Shown here: piece by piece, positions 45,266 through 56,675 of the stretch
How the letters are laid out: every line of letters begins with the position of its first letter
Numbering within the stretch: the first letter of the stretch is position 1
Source of the DNA: Sphagnum compactum
Taxonomy: Eukaryota > Bryophyta > Sphagnopsida > Sphagnales
Assembly: GCA_965153455.1 (NCBI GenBank)
Contig: OZ234499.1
Span: forward strand, 4,881,577-4,945,576
Length of the DNA stretch: 64,000 nt
Direction: 5' to 3'
Translations under genes and position numbers: made by a program
Notes under the pieces: model-generated
The model's database searches: none
The model's input: only the letters and a program-made list of their open reading frames with translations
What the model was told of the DNA's origin: nothing

Positions 45266-48200
45266 TTACCGACGCTGGAAGTTCAAGAACTTAATGGCAA
45301 ACACGAAGATGATGGCAAAGAAAACAGGCCACCCAACCAGCACACCTGCTACTACACCAAGGAAGCTATGTTTGTATCCGAAAAAGGTGTTTATGTAATC
45401 CTTCACAGATGGCGTTTCACCTGTCCCTACAACTAGCACTTTCTGAGTTATGTCACCAAACTGTGAGGCAATGAGACCGTAGAGTGTCCAGGCCACTGGA
45501 CAGATCCAGTAGTACCAAATCCACCATGGCGGAATCATCTGCACAGTCCAAAACCGTAGTTTTCTTGAATTAGTTGGGAGGTGTGGGAGGGTGTGAGATT
45601 TAGACTCTGAAGAACTGAGAAGAGAGTTCTTCAAAAGAAGAACTCTAGATCTACTGATGGGAACACCAGTGCTTTTGATTTCAAAGCATGACAACAATTG
45701 GGTGCAAGGGAATGGGCGACTGCCAAAGGCTGAAACTTACTGGCTTTGGAATCAAAAATCCAGAGAAGAGGTTGAATAGTGCATAGAAGAAGGACGCGAC
45801 AATTTGGGCGAGTTGACTGTTGGGTGTAAGAGCTACCATCATCATTCCATAGAAGGTGAATGATATCAATGAGAAGTATAGTACGAAAAGGAACCAGAAA
45901 AACTTGGCTGCTGTCCACTCGAATCCAATCATGGAGAATGTAATAAGAGCATACGCAGTTGCTTGGACGAGCACATAAGGTACCTCAATAAGAAGCTGTA
46001 AACGTGCAAAAAACAACAAGCACATTTAATGCAGAATGAGCTTTCTTGTGTCCTAGTAGAGACGTGTCTAAGCTCTGTTCCTAGAAAACTGCTTCCATCT
46101 ATCTGTTTAGATCTCTTCCATTGCTTGCACATCCAAGATACCCCATTTACACGGTTATGAATTACAAATGAGCATGGTTGCAACTGAGGAGAGACTTCTT
46201 GCCTGTGCTAGCGCATATGGAATTGCAGAGTACATCCCTGCTGCCTTCTCCCTGTAAAAGACTGTTCGCTCTATGCTCACCACTGGCTGGACTGTGCCAC
46301 AATTATTGAAGCAGATGAAAATGGTTGCTCCATACAGTGCTCCAAAGATGGTGAACAGATCAGTTGAATTATCTCTGGAAGAATCAATCAACTCAAGTCA
46401 AATCAAGACCTCAAGTTACCCAGCAAATTTTGTCTCATGAGTTTCAACCCTAAACCCTATACCACATCTCAACTACCAAGCTAGGCCCATTACACCTAAT
46501 CAACATCAAAACCGAAAAAAGCATCCTAAAACTTTCTACAAATGATGCTTCCAGCCCTTTTTTATGGACTGGCAAAAAATGAGAAAAAGGGAAATTAAAT
46601 ATCTAAAAATTGAAAATGAAACGTTTTTGAGGGTTTCAAATACTAGCCAGAAGTGGGGGGAAACAAAAAGAAGTAAAAATCACCAGATTTCTACATTTGG
46701 TTTTCAGTAAGTAGCCAAGAATATAGAAGGACAATTGAAGATTCATGCTTTATATCTGGTTTGTAGCCAGATTTGGCTAAATCTTCCAAGGGACGGACAA
46801 TCGCCACTTTGGGTGCATCACAAAATTTGGGAAAAAAAATCAACACTGGATGCTTCTGTGCAAAAATAGGTAGTAGCCATTTAGTGCTTGACCCACCTTT
46901 TAGTGCCGACATTCCAGAAGAGGCTGCCAAAAACCAATGCTGTCAACAGTGTGAAGACAACTCGCACAAGGTTATAGTCTGGACTGCGCCAATATGTCAG
47001 ATGCTGCTTCCACAGAGTACACTTGAGCTGCTGAAAGAATGGCTGCGAATACTCAGTTGGAAATGAAACGTCCATCGAACCTGGAACTGGTTCACTCAAT
47101 TCCTTCACTAGTTCCTTGTTGTGTCTGCCCACCCATGTCAATGATACCAGAAAGAATGATGTGAGATGGGGCTAGAAGAAGGCAATGGCAACCGAGTATG
47201 GAAAGCATACACCCATTGCAACAGGACAGCAGAATAATATTTCAGAATTTTCTGTGAATGGGTTCAGAATTTTTCAGCTGACAAAAGAATCTAATAGCAA
47301 AGAGAAGACACACACCGGCAGAGAGAAGATTGCTCAAAGAGTTCTGCAAAGTCAACACCAAGTCGGTTCTCTACAGGCACACTGCTAGCCTCCAACATCC
47401 ATGTGGCGGGGTTGTCTCCATCCTTGATTTTACTTATGCCTGGTATTGCCTGCACCCATGAGCATGAAAATAAGAAGAGAGAAGCTCAATCAATATTCAC
47501 AAAAGGAAGACTCAGCTATAATGGGTGCAGGGGTTTGTTTGTTCATGCACACACTTCGTACAAGAGTACGGTCCTTAGTGAATTTTCCATAAGCCCATAT
47601 CCTTTCAGATTCTGACCAGCTTTTGCGAATATCCCAAAAAAGAATCCTTTCGACCTGTGAATCCATGTATCCAAGATCTCCACCCATCTCACCTCAAAGT
47701 ATTCAACTAGTTTGTGTGAACGTTGTCCCAGAGGCCCACAGTAAATAACTCTCCCTCCACGCTTGAGTAGCAGTAGCTGTCATAGAGAAAAAGTCTGCTA
47801 ATATCAGTACTGCATAGTATTCATCAACACCCATCATTATTTTTGCAATGTGTTGAGCCTGGGTACTACCCTATTTCTCAGGGCAGGTAGAGTAGAGTTT
47901 GTACCTCATCGAAAGCTTCAAAGATGTCTATGCTTGGCTGGTGAATGGTGCAGACAACAGTACGGCCAGTGTCAACAGTATTACGCACAGTGCGCATCAC
48001 AATTGCGGCAGCGCGAGCATCAAGTCCACTGGTTGGCTCATCCATGAAGATGATGGAAGGGTTAGCCACCAGCTCTACTGCAATTGTTAAGCGCTTTCTC
48101 TGTTCTGTTGAAAGCCCAGTGATACCTGGTAATCCTACCAAGGCATACTCCAGAGACTTCATCTCCACCAGGTCCATCACTTGTTCTACAAAACTCTGCA

Positions 48201-51200
48201 ATTGTCCCACACAAAAGGATGATTAAACCAGTGCTTGCTTGTCAGTTACCCAAATTCCATTCGGTTTTTGACACTGCCAAGTTCTGTGTCGAATCCTCCT
48301 TGCCTAGTGATCCACAGCAATACATGTGCATGGAACAAAAGGAGCTGTTAGATTTTGAACAAGCCTTTTGAGCAGAGTGAGGTTCGAATGGTCCCATACC
48401 TTCTTTGTCTCATTGTCAATATCACTTCCAAGGCGCAGCCAAGCTGAGAAGAGGAGAGATTCACGAACAGTAACTTGAGGAGAATGTATGTCATTCTGCT
48501 CACAATAACCTGAAATGCGAGCAAAGGTTTTCTGGTTCTTTGGGAATCCGGAGATACGGATGTCACCCTCTATGTAGCCACCGGTTTTCCTTCCAGCCAA
48601 GACATCCATTAGGGTTGTCTTACCTGCTCCACTCACACCCACCAGTGCTGTAAGGACACCTGGTCGGAACGCTCCTGTGATGTTGGACAGTAACTTCAAT
48701 CTTGTTTCTGTGAACCCATCTTGCTTCATTTCCTGCAAATCCAATGAGAGACCCACACATGTCAAGGCCATTTTCTCTGCCCCTCAACAAGGTCCTCAAA
48801 CCCATGAAGATACTAAAAACCTCATTCCTTACTTCTTTACATAAAGCACAGAAAATATGCGAAATAGCAGTTACAGCAGCATACCGCCGGCATGTCAACA
48901 TAGTAACTTATGTCGTCAAATGAAATGGACAATGGTTGGAATGGAAGAACCATTCCACGTGTCACGGCACTCTTAGAGGTGTTGTTGCTACTTCCATTTC
49001 GATGGAGCGATGATGAATTCCTTTGAATCTGTTGCAGTTGCAACTCTCCCTGAGTAGTCTGACCAATGTTTGTCACAGAACGGCGTGGATGTGATCTTTT
49101 GGGTTGTTTTGGAGCTTTCAAAAGGACTTGTGTCCCTTCACGGTTTGCTTCCTTTTCTGCAAGTTCCTCCTCAGACATGACTGCTTGAGGTTTCCCCACA
49201 GCTGGTCACAAAATCCCACATTGAAGCCTTAGATGTCAGTGACTTCAGACTAATAATTCCTTGATGCAGTTCATCCCTCCATATCTGCACTTTTGCCTAA
49301 AATCTGTAAAAACCTGACGGTGGTGACTTGTATTATAGTTTGATCTGTCCTACTTGCAAACTGGAGAAAATATTATGAGATTGAGAGTTGGAGGGTTTAG
49401 GGTTTAGGGTTTAGGGTACTAGCATGACACTCACGTGGCATGAAAGCAATTGCCAGAGTGAAGCCAACATTGAAGACAATAGTAAATCCCACCAATGCAG
49501 CAACACCAATCCAATACCAGTAGGCATGAGCAAACTGCCCTCGACTCTCCAGCACTTGCACTCCTAAAGGCTTGGTGGTGCCAGGAGGAATCTGCATGGA
49601 CCCAGGAAATTTGAACATGATCAAACAGGCAAACAAATTGAAGCGGAAAATGTCTGAACACATCCAACGATAACAAAACTCATGAAGAAGCAGCAATTGG
49701 CTGAGTGCATCCAAAAAACAATAACAAGACTCATGAAGCTCAGCAGTATTTTCATGTGTGTGGGGGAAAGGAACTCAAGGGCACCTACCATTGACCAACG
49801 GGGTGCAAGCATTTCATTAACACTTATTGCTTGCTGTGCATATGTTAAAGGAGAGATCCAGTAACCCCAAATCCACCACTTCTTGATGTATGTCCTTGGA
49901 ACAACAAAGCCTCCGAGCATGAAAGAGAGTAGAATGAAAACGAAACCGACTGTATTGGCCAGCACCATAGTTCGGCAGAGAGCTGCAATCAGGCGGAACA
50001 TTGATCCTGAAGTCTGCCCCACTAAAAACAGCAGGAGCATCTGCTTGAAAAACCGACTTGCCTCTGGCGCATAGCCTGTGACGTAGTATGTCATTGCTAC
50101 CCATACCACACTTTGAAGCAACGTAACTGGGATGCTCAACACAATAGTAGATAGCGAATACGACCATGCAGGATAGAACAGGAGGTCGCGTTGCTTGATA
50201 AGGACAGGAAGACGGCTAATCATAATGGCAAGGTCTCCAAATCCATTAAACATGATACTGACAACTGCATAGAAAAGAGCACCTAAATAAGTTGTCCCAT
50301 CGCCTATAGTGCGCTGGTGCAGCCGGGTGCGGAAAAAGACTGTCATGGAAATGAATGCACCCACTGCAAGCTGCATGACCATGAATATGTAGACAATCGC
50401 ATTGCGCTTCATGAGAAGCCATTGTTTATCATAATTGGCCTTCACAAGTTCCCTTTTGCTAACTGAGTACTTTTCTGTCGATAGAGCCGCCCTGTGGTTG
50501 AGTTCCTTTGGGAATGGTACTGCCAGTTCTTCCTTCATCTGTCTGCCTATGAAAAACTGCTGGTACACTTCCGTGAACTCACTCACCGAAACAAAATGAT
50601 AAGGTTGCTGTCTATTGAACCAGTACTGTTCCTGATCCTTACGTGATGTTACCTGTGGATCACATCCCGCTCAATTATCAATTATTGTGAAAACAGACCA
50701 AAACAAAGAGAAAAAAAGTCTTGGAAGGCCAGGCATGTAAGATTTGCAAGTTGAAAACACAACTTTTGCATTAAATGCTTGGGTTTAAGAAAATGTGTGC
50801 TCTCTAGAGAGCTGGGGAGGTTGGTGCCTACCTCTTGCAAAAAGTCAGCAATACCCTTGCGATCTGGGCACTTAAACCCACAAGATTCAAAGAACTCCAG
50901 CACATTAACACGAGGTCCGTGATACACAACCTTCCCCTCGGAGAGAAGAATGATGTCATCAAAGAGTTCAAAGGTCTCGGGAGCTGGTTGCAACAGCGAC
51001 ACAAGAATTGTGTAGTTCATTATTTTTGCAGATTGGCGCAATGTGTTTATGATCGAGAAGGTTGTTGAGCTGTCCAAGCCAGTGGAAATCTCATCCATGA
51101 ACAATGCCCGTGTCGGCCCCACTATCATCTCACCTGTCAAGGAACAGGAAAAACACATAAAAAAGAAAGGTCCATGATGTGCATGATATGTCAATCTCCG

Positions 51201-53128
51201 ACATCAATAACCTTGGGAACTTCTTAGATGACTGACTTCTTGGGACCTCTGAAGCTTGAAGCCTTGAGGGTGCAAAGCCATCCTACAGTGAAACAAGGTG
51301 CAAATTGGAATCTTGAGAATGTACCATACCTGTAGTGACTCGCTTTTTCTGTCCACCAGAAATTCCTCTGCGCATGTCATCACCAACCATTGTATCCGCA
51401 CACACATCAAGACCCAATACCTGCAACAGTAACAACCATAGAAAGGGTGGGTTCAACCTCATTACATTGTTGATTGACTTTCAGGATTACCATACCAACA
51501 TGTAACTCTCGGGAGCAAGTTTACTTGCAAGAAAGGTTGTGGCTTTTAGAACTGACCCGTAAAGTGTAATCAGTAGCAATACTGCTCGTAACTCCTGCCA
51601 GAGATCTTGCCTGCCAGTGACCATTGACATGGTACAGAGACCCAAAACCAAAGGTTATTCCATATGTCCATTTGTCCAGGGAGAAACAACAACAATGAAG
51701 GTGCTTAACAGCGCTGTTTTGGCCCCCCATATCTGCATCAACTTTGTCTATTCTTTTCCAACAGAATTCAGAATTTCCAACAGAATTTCTACAAAAACAT
51801 TCACTCACTTTCATGAAGGCATCAACATCCACATCTGGTTTGATGCCAGCTTCTTTCTCTCTTCTGCTGATTTCCTCCATCAATTCTGTAGACCACAAAA
51901 ATTAAATTAAATTAAATCCAAAAATGGGGCATATCAGACTTGGACATGAAGACTGAAAGTCCAAAGAGATTTCGTCCCACCCGCCCTCACAGCAAACTAC
52001 TTTCGTCAAGACAAAACTGACATTAATCTGTTGTTGTTGCAAGGTTGACTTTGCACACACACAGTGATTCAACTGAAATTAATTTGTAAGGGAACAGACC
52101 GTAATTTGTGCCAATCCCTTGACATTGAGCAGAGAAATCCAGTGTCTCACGAACTGTCATTTCACCAACATGAAGATCTTTCTGGCTAATGTAAGCTGCC
52201 GTTTTCTCGGGTACAAATTCATGCTGTGTGTGTCCATTGAATGTAATCTTTCCTGTGACCTACAATGTCCATCCATCAATGTAACCAATCAATATTTCAG
52301 ACAAGTTTTGCTGATTGTTACAAGTGATGTGTAGAACAAAACCCTCATGGCATATTTCTAGAAGCTTTCACCACAGATCAATCGATTTAGTTGTCACTGA
52401 TTTGCACAGAAAAAAGAAATATAATAATATGTGCAAAACATAACAGAAGCAAGACAGAAGCAGGAATTATAACTCATGAAAGAAAAAGAATCTGGTGTGC
52501 CTCACCCTCAAATCTTTGTCAAGTTTGCCAGCAAGTGCCAGTAGCAGAGTTGTCTTTCCAGAACTTGGTGGACCCAACAGTAATGTCAATCTACAGACAC
52601 AGTAGAGAGCCAGTCAATGAAACCCATATAAGTCTGCATTTTCCACTCCAAGTCTGCAATATCTAACTGACAATTGAAATCAAAGGAAGGGCCATAATAT
52701 TTCTTAGAGAAGAAGAATGATTACACTTGGCTCCAACCTTGATGTTTGAAGTTATATTAGTTTTGTACCCAAGAAAGAAAAAACAAAACCAATTCCCAAA
52801 AGCTAAAGAGATGCAAGAGCCTCCTGAGGGGGAGATTCATGTCCTCACCTGCCAGGCTTTATGATACCACTCACATTGTCGAGAATGGTGAGCACTCTCT
52901 TCTTTGTCCTCAAGAGATGGAAGTTGCTCAAGATGCTCTGGCAGCAACAACAACAACCACAATCCATGATTAGAAAAAATAAGGAGCAAACAGTTGATTC
53001 AACAGAGATGGAGGTGTTGATGAAATCCTTGAGGGTTTTTCATAAATATGGATGGTTTTGCTGAATTTCTTTCTTGGAGGGTTTTCACAGAAAGGGACAT
53101 GGGTGCTGCTGAATTTCTTTCTTAAGGG

Positions 53129-53168
<40 letters not shown>

Positions 53169-54272
53169 TGGGTATTGCTAAACTTCTTATTGAGTGTCTT
53201 CAGAGAGATGAGAGATGGGTGCTGCTGAGTTTCTTGCTTGAGGGGTTTTCACACAGAGAGAGATGAGAGATGGGTATTGCTGAATTTCTTTCTTGAAGGG
53301 TTTTCACACAGAGAGAGATAAGAGATGGGTGTTGAGCTGAATTTCTTTCTTGAAGGGTTTTCACAGTGAAAGATGAGAGATGGGTGTTGCTGATTTTCTT
53401 TCTTTCTTGAGGGGTTTTCACACAGAGAGAATGACATACCTCAAAGAAATTTTGAGTATCGTTCAAGAGAGTAGGCAGAGCTCTGTTTCCCACATAGCAA
53501 TCGGCATCTATGGACAGATTCTCATACCGAACTTCGATAGTTGGTATTGTAATTCCAACTCTGGGAGGGAAAAAAAAAGAAAGAAAACATGTGCACCAAA
53601 CTGGCAAGTCAGTCAGCCAGTGTCAAGATCAAATTGCACAAGAAGTTCACATTTCCAAATGTGCAGAAACAAGGCCTCTTTATCAAGTCTCCTCCAGCTG
53701 CTACTGCTACTGCCGGCTGCTAACTGCTACTGCATTTACAGAGGAACAAGAACCAGACCCAAAAACAAAAGAAAACACACACATATACACACACAAGCAC
53801 TTGGGTACAGCAATTACTTGTCCAATCTGTTGCGCATTTTCACCAAGATCTGCTCGTTTTCATCTTCAGTCGCTTTCAGCAAATTGTCAAGAAGCTGGCG
53901 TCGCTGCACAGGGGTGAGCAGTCTGACGTCCACATGCTTCCTGCTTCCGGTAGCAGGATTGAAGAAGACGGAAGTTCGCACGCGATTGTAAGTGGGCAGA
54001 TTCTCCAAAGCCGCCCACCTTAGCGCTTCCTCATCATCTTCCACCTCCTCTCTCCGCGACACCGACGATCTGGCTAGCGGATTATCCTGGCCACCTAAGA
54101 GCCCCCAGTTCGCTCGCAAGCTACCACTCAGCTCCCTAACACTCCTGGACAAAACACCTGCTCCTAGTCCTCCTCCATGGCTTCCTCGTCTACTACCTCC
54201 TCCTCCTCCTCCTCCACCCCAAGCGACAGCGGTGCCGTCTACTGGCACCACCGCCACTTTCTCGGAGGCCAT
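45266..54272 (-). CDS. Full-size PDR-type ABC transporter (ABCG subfamily)
   Basis: Intact plasma-membrane exporter, 1513 residues in 20 exons: 54272-53818, 53560-53440, 52937-52849, 52590-52506, 52259-52100, 51885-51809, 51610-51557, 51420-51330, 51133-50832, 50652-49789, 49591-49435, 49201-48885, 48732-48400, 48195-47905, 47776-47693, 47449-47316, 47124-46897, 46374-46203, 45995-45741, 45538-45266. All join in frame. Layout is NBD-TMD-NBD-TMD. NBD1: Walker [10 protein letters not shown] (228-236), signature ISGGQ (367-371), Walker B ALFMDE (387-392), and Gln in the H-loop (SLLQP), as usual for the first domain of PDR proteins. TMD1: 520-820. NBD2: GVSGAGKTT (956-964), degenerate signature LSTEQ (1063-1067), IIFMDE (1083-1088), H1120. 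TMD2: to the end, closing with NFQRR. The N-terminus has a Gly run and the family motif [15 protein letters not shown] proteins export hormones, defence compounds and cuticle or lignin precursors; the substrate here is unknown. All splice sites are GT-AG except one GC-AG. Confidence 0.95.
45996..46202 (-). other. GC-AG intron in the PDR transporter
   Basis: The exon ending ALAQ is followed by GCAAGAAG instead of GT. The next exon begins after TTTACAG with LLIEVPYVL, in phase. No nearby GT would keep the frame and this conserved junction, so a GC donor is the best reading. The flanking CACAG/GCAAGA agrees with the strict consensus of GC donors. Confidence 0.8.
46640..46850 (-). repeat. Dispersed GATGTAGC family, copy D, in a transporter intron
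   Basis: Lies in the intron between exons 17 and 18, in the same sense as the gene. The minus strand reads AATTTTGTGATGCACCC, AAAGTGGCGATTGTCC and AGCCAAATCTGGCTACAAACC. Its frame gives [14 protein letters not shown], then [12 protein letters not shown], parallel to copy B. Confidence 0.65.
49393..49417 (+). repeat. Telomere-like string in transporter intron 11
   Basis: Three and a half tandem TTTAGGG units, about 18 bp inside the intron from the exon 11 donor. On the transcript strand it reads CCCTAAA. Confidence 0.85.
53040..53438 (-). repeat. Intronic minisatellite, about 65-bp units, in transporter intron 2
   Basis: About six to seven units of GAGATGGGTRTTGCTGAATTTC, then TTTCTTGAAGGGTTTTCACACAGAGAGAGAT, with a (CA)n run at 53135-53166. 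The last unit abuts the exon 2 donor. Read on through the donor, the frame stays open for about 80 codons as a repeat of an [17 protein letters not shown] peptide, which is fortuitous if splicing is efficient. Confidence 0.85.
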
Positions 54273-54638
54273 GATGACCTCGCTTCAAAACACACTCGTG
54301 CTCCTTCTCGTCGTCGTCGTCGTCGTCGTTACTACAACAGAGAGTCAAGACTGGTTGTGTCGGATCAGACCCTCATGATCACGAGACTTTGAAGAACTAC
54401 AGAAAATGCTGCAGCGGCGCTTGAGTTTTGCAAGTGAGAAATTATAACCCACAAGCTTGAAATGCAAGTACTATTAATCGAGAACCAAAAGGAGATGGAA
54501 GAAGATGCAAATCTCGCGAAGTCTGCAAGCGAACTGCCTGCTGCTGCTGCTGCTGCGGCGACGAAGAGCACTGAGCGCAGTGAAGAAGAAGTAGAAGAAG
54601 AAAGACGAAGCGTCGGGTAAGGGGCGGAACAGCGGGCG

Positions 54639-54648
54639 TATATAGCTG
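54639..54648 (-). promoter_or_regulatory. Candidate TATA box of the PDR transporter
   Basis: AGCTATATAC on the minus strand, about 370 bp upstream of the ATG. A start about 30 bp downstream would give a 5' UTR of roughly 340 nt that includes the CGA/TCG run at 54307-54330. No other good TATA match is closer in a higher-GC region. Confidence 0.5.
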
Positions 54649-54739
54649 AGGCTTTCTAGGGCGGTGAAAAGGCGGGTGAAGAAACTTCGGGTTCTGTTTT
54701 GGAACAATGACGCCCGTGGGTTTCCGGGGGACCCGAAAC

Positions 54740-54756
54740 TTACGTCAACGTGACGC
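54740..54756. promoter_or_regulatory. Paired TGACG motifs (as-1-like)
   Basis: TTACGTCAACGTGACGC contains one TGACG on each strand plus an ACGT core. Paired TGACG sites are bound by TGA-type bZIP factors and mediate salicylate and xenobiotic induction in plants. About 100 bp upstream of the TATA candidate, a placement that suits a drug-resistance-type exporter. Orientation is inverted rather than the direct pair of the classical element, so function is inferred only. Confidence 0.4.
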
Positions 54757-54780
54757 AATTCAAGGGCCCTGCTTATGTAC

Positions 54781-55672
54781 GCATACATGAATTCGCGGTA
54801 CTGACCGGACCGTCCGGTTCTTTTTCGGGCACGGGATTGAAATTTTTTTCTCGATATACCTATATATACTAGTGGTACCCGTGACCTTCGGACACCCGTG
54901 GCTACGCCACTCCAGCCACCCTGAACGCTCTGTTTGGTCGCCATAATAAATTTTCCCAAAATAACACTCGTGGGTCCCACCCTAAGGCATTTATATCCCC
55001 ACAGATAAAAATAATATTGTGACTTAGCGCAGTGGTCTCGACCGACGTTGTGCGAGTATCAGAACCAGTCGTGTGTACTCTCAGGTTATCAGTCCGGGTA
55101 TTTACTCCCTTACCCGCGGGGGGTGAGAAAACCCAAAACCCCGGTTATGACATTTTGAACCTTGGTTCCCGAAAGTTTTGAAAATTTTCGAAAACACGTT
55201 CCTCTATATAACCGTCGATTCTTTCGGTAGTGGGGGGGGGGAGGGGAAGGTTTTTATATCCGCCTCTGGTGCGGTGGGAGAGGGATGCGATCCGACCGTC
55301 ATTCCTTCCCTTCGGACGGCTGCGATGCTTTATGGAGATCAGGTCCTGATTTGTACACCTGGCCGGTGCGGAAACCGTGGTGGTCACCCGCTGCTTCACT
55401 GGCCTCTCCCTCCCCCACCCCCGTCACAGACAGACGGTTAACTACGGTCGATTCTGCCATAATGTTAAAACATAGAAAATGCTTTTGCAGCAGAATCGAC
55501 CTCGCAGAGACTGTTAACGGGTCGGAACGGCCTGTCAGACAGACTGACAGACTTAATGAATTAATATATAAGATGTGTGTGTGTGCTTTTTCCTTTTTTC
55601 TTGTCTGCCCATTAGTTAGTTGGGGAGAAACTAGGGGTCCCGGGCAGCTCCAATTTTTAATTTTACTAGGGG
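54781..55672. other. Higher-GC upstream region
   Basis: No gene supported. It includes a tRNA-like segment at 55018-55095, a G10 run at 55231, a C-rich run at 55408-55425 and repeated CAGACAGAC strings (55428, 55534-55550). The open stretch 55285-55680 is likely a by-product of its base composition. Confidence 0.4.
55018..55095 (+). other. tRNA-like segment, possible SINE head
   Basis: TTAGCGCAGTGGTC fits the RNA polymerase III A box (TRGYNNARNNGG) exactly. About 50 bp on, GGTTATCAGTCC resembles a B box (GGTTCRANTCC) with an extra base. The stretch between does not fold into an obvious cloverleaf by eye, so this is at best a tRNA-derived relic. Confidence 0.35.
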
Positions 55673-55950
55673 TAGCCTAGTAATGCTATTAGGGATTGAA
55701 CTTGGCATAAGGGCTAGTAGCCTAATAGTGCCATTTGGGGTTGAACATAAGGGCTAGCCTAGTAGTGCCATTAGGGATTGAACTTGGCATAAGGAATAGC
55801 CTATTAATGCCATTAGGGGTTGAAATTGGCATAAGGGATATAGCCTAGTAGTGCTATTAGGGGTGGAACTTGGCACAAGGGATGGCCTAGTAGGTAATGC
55901 CATTAGGGCTTGAACTTGGCATTAAGTGGTAGCCTAGTAGTGCCATTATT
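55673..55950 (+). repeat. Tandem array, 42-46-bp unit, about 6.5 copies
   Basis: Units read TAGCCTAGTAGTGCCATTAG, then GGRTTGAACTTGGCATAAGGG. Starts fall near 55673, 55719, 55757, 55799, 55845, 55886 and 55930. It lies 1.4-1.7 kb upstream of the transporter start codon and is directly followed by CCCTAAA telomere-like units (55963-55992). Confidence 0.88.
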
Positions 55951-55962
55951 ATTATTGAAGTG

Positions 55963-55992
55963 TAAACCCTAAACCCTAAACAAACCCTAAAC
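55963..55992 (+). repeat. Telomere-like CCCTAAA units
   Basis: Three near-consecutive CCCTAAA units, the last after an extra CAA. Confidence 0.75.
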
Positions 55993-56534
55993 AAAATAGT
56001 TGTGGCTTAGGCGAAGGATGGTTTTTATCGTCATTGATGTTCCCTTCGGAGTTCGCCTTCTTTGAAGGATTCTATTGTCTTCTTGGAAGTGGGTCCTTCC
56101 TATTTGTTCTTTGTATTTCTCCTCTTTTTTTTTGAGTGCTTCGATTTATTTTATGATTGGCACGATTTCATCATATTTTTTCCAACAATAGAGATAAAAG
56201 AAAGATCTCAATTCTCAATGTGAAGCACATGGTCGTCCCAAGTCAACATAAGTTGAAGCCTATTTTAACTTGTTCACTTCACATTGACCAAAGGGTCGGC
56301 AAACGTCATCGAAAATAATTTAAGCTTACTTCTCATTTATTCAAGGGCCAACTCATACACGGAAACTGGCCACACACCACACTAATCATAATAATAGTAA
56401 TGCTACAAACATGTGTAGAATATATTACAAAACCCAAGCCTTCAAAACAAGGTATACCGCTTCAAATTTATTATTATCATTATTATTATTATTATTAAAA
56501 AAACAAGACATACCATAGCACTAGCCTGGTTCAA

Positions 56535-56675
56535 TGTTTTTTTTTTTTTTCAATTTTGTGATATTATTAAAGTGACAATCATCCATAAGTACATATATAT
56601 ATATATATATATAGTCAAATTTGATGATATTCAAAATATGAAAGTACAAAATCTTAGGCACCATATTGTAGGCAA
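56535..56675 (+). repeat. Dispersed GATGTAGC family, copy E
   Basis: CAATTTTGTGATATTATTA, AAGTGACAATCATCCATAAG, then an (AT)n insertion and GTCAAATTTGATGATATTC follow the same order as the other copies. It is the most diverged copy. Confidence 0.5.

Noticed and set aside
49393-49417. Former chromosome end or telomere fusion
   Set aside because: Only three to four TTTAGGG units inside an intron of an intact gene; short strings like this are scattered through the window.
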